A stretch of DNA of 64,000 nucleotides from Candidatus Endolissoclinum faulkneri L5 (GTDB lineage: Bacteria > Pseudomonadota > Alphaproteobacteria > Thalassobaculales > Thalassobaculaceae): positions 1,075,654 through 1,139,653 of the forward strand of contig NZ_CP006745.1 of the NCBI RefSeq assembly GCF_000510265.1. The letters run 5' to 3'. The translations under genes and the position numbers were made by a program. Positions 59,588 to 64,000 of this stretch are shown here, in pieces. A model generated the notes under the pieces. The model saw only the letters and a list, made by a program, of their open reading frames with translations. It was not told the DNA's origin and did no database searches. How positions within the stretch are numbered: the first letter of the stretch is position 1; every line of letters begins with the position of its first letter.

Positions 59588-60742
59588 ATGAATAGTCCAA
59601 CTATCTTACAATTGCTGCCTACTCTAGTTTCTGGAGGTACTGAACGCGGTGCTCTAGATATGGCTAAATCTATTGTCCAGGCTAATTGGCGTTCGCTAAT
59701 AGTTTCGTCAGGTGGTCCACTTGTGCATGAAGTAGAGCAAATAGGTGCGACTCACATAAAACTTCCTATTCATTCTAAAAACCCTCTACACTGGCGAGCG
59801 ATATTTAATTCATTAGTTAATCTGATTTATAGTGAAAATATCGATTTAATTCATGCACGTTCCCGCATTCCCGCTTGGATTGGGCTAAAAGTAACGAAAA
59901 AGACCCGATTACCATTTGTTACCACCTTTCATCAACACCCAAGCACCTCTAATTTTATAAAACAAACTTACAACTCAGTAATGGTACGTGGAGATAGAGT
60001 AATTGCAATCTCGCAGTATATAGCCAATCGTTTACTTATCGAATACAAAATAGATAAAGCTCGGCTGAGGATAATTCCACGCGGAGTGGATCTAGAATTA
60101 TTTGCTCCAAACAAAGTGCCAATAGAGCGTATGATTAGGTTGATCAACAAATGGCAAATACCTCAGAGTATACCAATACTCCTGATACCAGGACGCCTTT
60201 CCGAATGGAAAGGCCATCGACTTGTGATTGATATGCTAGCTCATCACCTAAAGCGTGGTTCTCTATATTGCTTAATCGTCGGTGACTACATGGCTAAGCC
60301 AAAAATTAAGAAAGAGCTAGAATCTTATGCTCGTACTTGCGGTATAGATGAATTTATTCGAATCACTGGCTGTACTGACGATATGCCTGCTGTCTATAAG
60401 TTATCTGATGTGGTTGTTTCAGCCAGCCTAATCCCCGAACCATTCGGTAGAGCAATGATCGAAGCTCAAGCTATGGGTCGACCAATTGTTGCTTTCGATC
60501 ATGGTGGTGCGCGAGAGACAGTGATTACGGGTGAAACTGGTTGGTTAGTAAAACCAGGCGATCCTAAAGCATTAGCTAAAGGAGTACTTACAGCACTTAG
60601 TTTAAATAAGCGCGAGCGCGCATCTCTTTCCATAAAAGCGATAGATAACGTACGAGCACATTTCTCATGCAGCAAAATGTGCAACAGCACACTAGCAGTC
60701 TACAAAGAACTATTAAATACAAGAGGGTATAAGCATTTATGA
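59588..60742 (+). CDS. Family 4 glycosyltransferase
   Basis: This retaining GT-B glycosyltransferase has 384 residues. The N-terminal domain starts ILQLLPTLVSGGTERGALDM, the glycine loop that contacts the acceptor and donor. The C-terminal domain has IPRGVDLELFAP near 157, LIPGRLSEWKGH near 200, and the E-x7-E donor motif EPFGRAMIEAQAMGRPIVAF near 280 to 299 followed by GGARETVITGETGWLV. It probably builds a lipopolysaccharide or capsule sugar on the cytoplasmic side. A divergent hydrolase lies upstream. An 8-bp perfect inverted repeat lies in the RLSEWKG codons (60195-60214). Confidence 0.92.
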   Translation: MNSPTILQLLPTLVSGGTERGALDMAKSIVQANWRSLIVSSGGPLVHEVEQIGATHIKLPIHSKNPLHWRAIFNSLVNLIYSENIDLIHARSRIPAWIGLKVTKKTRLPFVTTFHQHPSTSNFIKQTYNSVMVRGDRVIAISQYIANRLLIEYKIDKARLRIIPRGVDLELFAPNKVPIERMIRLINKWQIPQSIPILLIPGRLSEWKGHRLVIDMLAHHLKRGSLYCLIVGDYMAKPKIKKELESYARTCGIDEFIRITGCTDDMPAVYKLSDVVVSASLIPEPFGRAMIEAQAMGRPIVAFDHGGARETVITGETGWLVKPGDPKALAKGVLTALSLNKRERASLSIKAIDNVRAHFSCSKMCNSTLAVYKELLNTRGYKHL

Positions 60743-61192
60743 ATATTATTAAAAATATCGCCCTCGATGATAATGCTTGGCTGCATTCTGTTTTACATGG
60801 TTGTAAAAAAGATTAAAACACGACAGATAATGCGAAACTCAGTATATTAGCTCAGTATATTAGTAGAACTAATACATAATAGATTAAGCAAGAAAATCCG
60901 CTGATTATTAAATAAACCTAACTATCTTCTTCAACATTCATTTAAAATATAAGAAAGATTAGACAATATGTGTTATCTGTACAATCATCTAATTAAGTAC
61001 TCATCGTTTAATAGTACGATAACTTTGATTAAAAAATCAACTATTTTTTATCACCTGCATAATCTAAAAAGAATTTAAGCTAAATATAAAATTATTATTT
61101 TTCATATTGTTATAATATTTTATAAATAAAAATTATAAAATAAATCTTTGCTAAAGAATTTTATTATGTAACATTACATATGTTTGATTTTT

Positions 61193-61223
61193 AAAGTTAT
61201 CTATCAGCCAGATAGATAACTTT
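61193..61223 (+). terminator. 13-bp perfect hairpin, terminator-like
   Basis: Arms 61193-61205 and 61211-61223 pair exactly around AGCCA, the right arm ending in TTT and running on as CTTACG. It lies 450 bases after the GT4 stop, so it may end that transcript or be an orphan. Confidence 0.4.
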
Positions 61224-61726
61224 CTTACGAAGTGTACTTAATTAGTTAATCCTTATTCCCTACTGTTAGAACAGTCGTATAAGTTGAATTAAATTCAATA
61301 TTTATGAACTGATATACTTCTATACTAATCAATTGACATATTAGCTATAAAATTTGCCTAATTAATACAAACCCAGCAAAGTAGCTTAATAGCTTAGCGC
61401 GCCTGAATATTCATGATAATGTTATTGCTCTACAGTATTTGGCATTAATTCCATACTAGTATGGCAAATTTTTAAAGACTCAACATTTAGCTAATATCTC
61501 TTCTTAAATACAGTTAAGTGCCGTTCGAGAACGGATAAAGAAATTAGCTATGTTGCAATATACTAAATATTATATTATGACAGCTATTTTTAGGTTTATC
61601 TAACGATGAATTAATCAAAGTGATGCGATGGTTTTTAAACTTTGTTAAACTAGGGTAAATAAATTGCTAGCGGAATACTTATTAGTTTTTAATTTGTTTG
61701 ATCATCATCCTATATTGTATTCTCTC

Positions 61727-61781
61727 ATCTGTTATAAGTAATTTTTTGCGTCATACTACAAAAAAATTACTTATAACAGAT
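61727..61781. repeat. 21-bp perfect inverted repeat
   Basis: Arms 61727-61747 and 61761-61781 are exact complements around a 13-base loop; two further G-C and T-A pairs can form with a slipped base. It lies 278 bases before the WecA-like gene. Confidence 0.92.
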
Positions 61782-62058
61782 TTAGCTATTGGTTAGCATT
61801 TAACCTAATCACCCAGCTAGTAGAATATTAAAAGTATTATTATAAAGTATTGATTTTATAGTTGTTTATTGTACAATTATCTTTAATGATTGCTTCCATG
61901 TTACTATAAATCAAATTTTTAGTTACTGAAATAACTTTTGTATTCACTAGAAAAAATCATCAGCTGATGCGCTGGTATAGTTTCCGTGCTATCAAGGCAG
62001 CTGTATTGTGGCTTGTCTTGATAACAGATAAGATGCAGTATACTTATAAATCGAAGTT

Positions 62059-63069
62059 ATGCATATAATATTAATATTTACTGTTTTTGCTGCTTTACTT
62101 TCCTTCTTTGCAACACAAGTTCTGCTGAATATATTGCGACATTCAGCATTCCTTGACTATCCTAACAATCGTTCCAGTCATGCGATCCCAACCCCGCGGG
62201 GAGGGGGAATAGCAGTAATCGCTACTATTACAGTTACGGCTATAAGCTGGGAGATTTGCTTTGGAAAAACCAATGGTAACCTCAGTATTATGCTTTGTAC
62301 TACAATAGCACTCAGCGTTATCTCTTTCATCAACGACTTGAGTAACCTAACTGCTAGTTTACGTCTTATCGCTCATGGCATAGCTGTGATGGTAGGGCTT
62401 TGGTCGTTAGGAGGTCGTGGAGCTTTTGGAGCTTATTTACCGCAAATAGCAGATCTAACCTTAAGTGCAATAGCATGGATCTGGTTTATAAACCTTTATA
62501 ATTTTATGGATGGGATAGACGGCATAGTTGCTGGCGAGACGGCATTTCTTGGTTTTGGCATCGAGAGTCTTGCTTATCTCGGGCTAGCTCCAACCTCATT
62601 AGTAAGTTTAAGTGTAGCTATCTTCGGCACTTCTTTAGGATTTTTAATGTGGAATTGGCATCAAGCAAAAATATTTCTTGGCGACTCAGGAAGTATACCT
62701 CTTGGCTTCATGATAGGCTATTTACTAATAGCCACTGCAAAATTGGGAGGTCCTGCTTTAGTAGCTTCTCTGATTTTACCGCTAGTTTTCGTAGTAGATA
62801 GTTCACTAACCTTGTTGCGGAGAGTTATTCAAGGAAATAAAATGACAGCAGCACATCGAGAACACGCCTATCAGTTAGCTACTCAGGCTGGTTGGTCACA
62901 TGATAGTGTTTGCCTAATAGTATTGGCTACTAACTGCATTCTTATGGTTTTATCATGGGGGGTATTATTAATAAACCCCTTGTTTTCACTATTCCTTGGA
63001 ATGATTGTAGCTTTAGGATGTTTTTTCTTTCTTTTAAAGATTGGAACTAGAGCTCAAAGAACTGCATAA
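62059..63069 (+). CDS. WecA/WbpL-like undecaprenyl-phosphate sugar-1-phosphate transferase
   Basis: This polytopic enzyme of the MraY/WecA superfamily starts O-antigen or capsule repeat units by moving a HexNAc-1-phosphate onto undecaprenyl phosphate. The 336-residue protein has about ten hydrophobic helices, LDYPNNRSSHAIPTPRGGG near 31 to 49, FINDLSNLTASLR near 94, the NFMDGIDGIVAGE catalytic loop near 150, FLGDSGSIPLGFMIGYL near 212 to 228, and the cytoplasmic AAHREHAYQLA motif near 270 typical of the WbpL-like branch. This differs from the MraY of this window, which has HHHFEKIGW. The gene is isolated. With the three glycosyltransferases here it implies a retained surface polysaccharide. 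Confidence 0.9.
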   Translation: MHIILIFTVFAALLSFFATQVLLNILRHSAFLDYPNNRSSHAIPTPRGGGIAVIATITVTAISWEICFGKTNGNLSIMLCTTIALSVISFINDLSNLTASLRLIAHGIAVMVGLWSLGGRGAFGAYLPQIADLTLSAIAWIWFINLYNFMDGIDGIVAGETAFLGFGIESLAYLGLAPTSLVSLSVAIFGTSLGFLMWNWHQAKIFLGDSGSIPLGFMIGYLLIATAKLGGPALVASLILPLVFVVDSSLTLLRRVIQGNKMTAAHREHAYQLATQAGWSHDSVCLIVLATNCILMVLSWGVLLINPLFSLFLGMIVALGCFFFLLKIGTRAQRTA

Positions 63070-64000
63070 GAATTGCTGTCTCAGGACAAAAAACAACACA
63101 TGCTAGAATTTATTTTAAATACATTAATCAGATAGCCTTTTATAAAAATATTTAGTCGGGTAGACTAGCATAAAGAAAAGCGTACAGGTATAAAAATACG
63201 TATTGCTAATCAATTATTATTTTTACTAACTTGCAGATATACTAAAAATCAATCTAGTTACGCTTCTCTCTTCGAGAACTGTCACTAAAAATAGGCGCAG
63301 AAAATAACGCAATCTAACAAAATGACTAAACCTTATAGTCTAATCCTCTTAACTGCGTATATATACTAGATTGTAGCTGAAGATTATACCCTAACCGCAT
63401 AGCCGGTTTTTGTTTTATCTATTAGAGTAATAAATTTTTTAAGCTATTAAAGTGAGAATAAATTATAGCTAGTAAAATATGCTTAATAATTTTTATTAAA
63501 AATTTGGCATTGTTTGTGGATAAACAAGTAAAGTATACTTTTATAAGAAATACATTTTATTTAAAGAAGCATATTTTTTTGACAACTTAATTTAAGAATG
63601 CAAAGGCATTCTTAAATTAAGTTGTCATTTTTTATTGTACGGTATCTTTTAATAAAGAGTATCAAATTAAGTTGGATAAAAATCCGGCTTTCGTATTTAC
63701 CAAAATACAATCTAGAAATGAGTGAAACTTGTACAGTCCTCTAATTAAATAATTTATCTATATGATTTATAATAAGTTTATATTATAATTTATTGTTATT
63801 CATTCAAACCTTGAAAATTTACTATATCATAAATAACAATCTTAAGTAAATTTCATGATTTATTTAATTTAGGGGGTACAGAAGCTAACTGCTTAGCTAT
63901 TATATAAATATTGTTTTAACAACTAGTAACAATGAACTCTCCCTAATTGCTAAGATATCACGTTCCATACTACTTACTCGATATCTAGTAACATATAGCT
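63070..64000. other. Gene-free terminal spacer
   Basis: No gene is recognised to the end of the window. It holds one exact DnaA-box match (TGTGGATAA, 63515-63523) and the strong hairpin at 63580-63627. Confidence 0.5.
63580..63627 (+). terminator. 22-bp perfect hairpin with T-tract
   Basis: Arms 63580-63601 and 63606-63627 pair exactly around AAAG and are followed by a TTTTTT run. This is the most terminator-like structure in the window on the plus strand, but it is 510 bases beyond the nearest plus-strand gene. Confidence 0.6.

Larger units (their letters stand above)
60743..62058. other. Gene-free spacer with two strong hairpins
   Basis: No gene is recognised. It contains a 13-base direct repeat near 60838-60866, a 13-bp perfect hairpin at 61193-61223, a 21-bp hairpin at 61727-61781 and an imperfect inverted repeat near 61990-62025 just ahead of the WecA-like gene. 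Confidence 0.55.

Noticed and set aside
63515-63523. Exact DnaA box (TGTGGATAA), considered as part of an origin
   Set aside because: Only one exact box is seen, with no cluster, and no dnaA, hemE, parAB or gidA-like gene nearby.
1-64000. Polyketide or other natural-product genes, looked for because the genome style recalls a known producer symbiont
   Set aside because: No ketosynthase, adenylation or other assembly-line motif appears in any frame of this window.

Overview
The window looks like part of the chromosome of a strongly AT-rich, genome-reduced alphaproteobacterium, most likely a Rhodospirillales-like endosymbiont. The gene content and order are alphaproteobacterial: erpA-xthA, lapA-pyrF, pcm-tolC, a Sua5-type tsaC followed by an FAD oxidase gene, accB-accC facing a DUF2155 gene, mlaD and an NDUFA12-type complex I gene, and a dcw (division and cell wall) cluster ending in lpxC. 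Supported genes fill only about 53 to 54 percent of the 64 kb. The rest is very AT-rich sequence with no recognisable genes. Intact metabolic genes in a sea of non-coding DNA resembles what is known of the tunicate symbiont 'Candidatus Endolissoclinum faulkneri'. That identification is inference and no search was run. No polyketide or other secondary-metabolite genes, rRNA, IS element, prophage or CRISPR array is visible.

Layout. 0-13 kb: scattered single genes and gene pairs (a family 2 glycosyltransferase, a membrane-anchored HNH nuclease, xthA/erpA, beta-carbonic anhydrase, pyrF/lapA, speD-speE). 14-32 kb: a twin-domain glycosyltransferase, pcm-tolC, an aldehyde dehydrogenase, tsaC plus an FAD oxidase, accB-accC, then DUF2155, mlaD and NDUFA12. 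33-35 kb: two tRNA-Leu genes (CAA and UAA). 35-49 kb: a dcw-derived cluster, rsmH / murE-murF-mraY-murD / murG-murC-murB-ddl-lpxC. 49-54 kb: grxD, purL and bolA. 56 kb: RNase P RNA. 58-63 kb: an alpha/beta hydrolase, a family 4 glycosyltransferase and a WecA-like phosphosugar transferase.

The main observation concerns the dcw cluster. Every peptidoglycan-precursor gene expected there is present and intact, but every division gene (mraZ, ftsL, ftsI, ftsW, ftsQ, ftsA, ftsZ) is absent from its usual place. Between ddl and lpxC, where ftsQ-ftsA-ftsZ normally sit, only 98 bases remain to the preferred lpxC start. This is the reverse of the common reductive pattern, in which mur genes go and ftsZ stays.

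A second observation is structural. The window holds many perfect inverted repeats with arms of 13 to 32 bases and short loops. Most lie far from any gene end, but several lie inside conserved codons of murD (two), murE and purL. There are also many short direct tandem duplications of 15 to 75 bases in the spacers. Together these suggest an active template-switching or slippage process, or fossil terminators of vanished genes, or both.

Functionally the window covers lipid A commitment (lpxC), cell wall precursors, surface polysaccharide synthesis (four glycosyl or phosphosugar transferases), export (tolC), fatty acid initiation (accBC), polyamines (speDE), nucleotides (pyrF, purL), Fe-S handling (erpA, grxD, bolA) and tRNA modification and decoding. 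The cell evidently keeps an envelope and its own biosynthesis.
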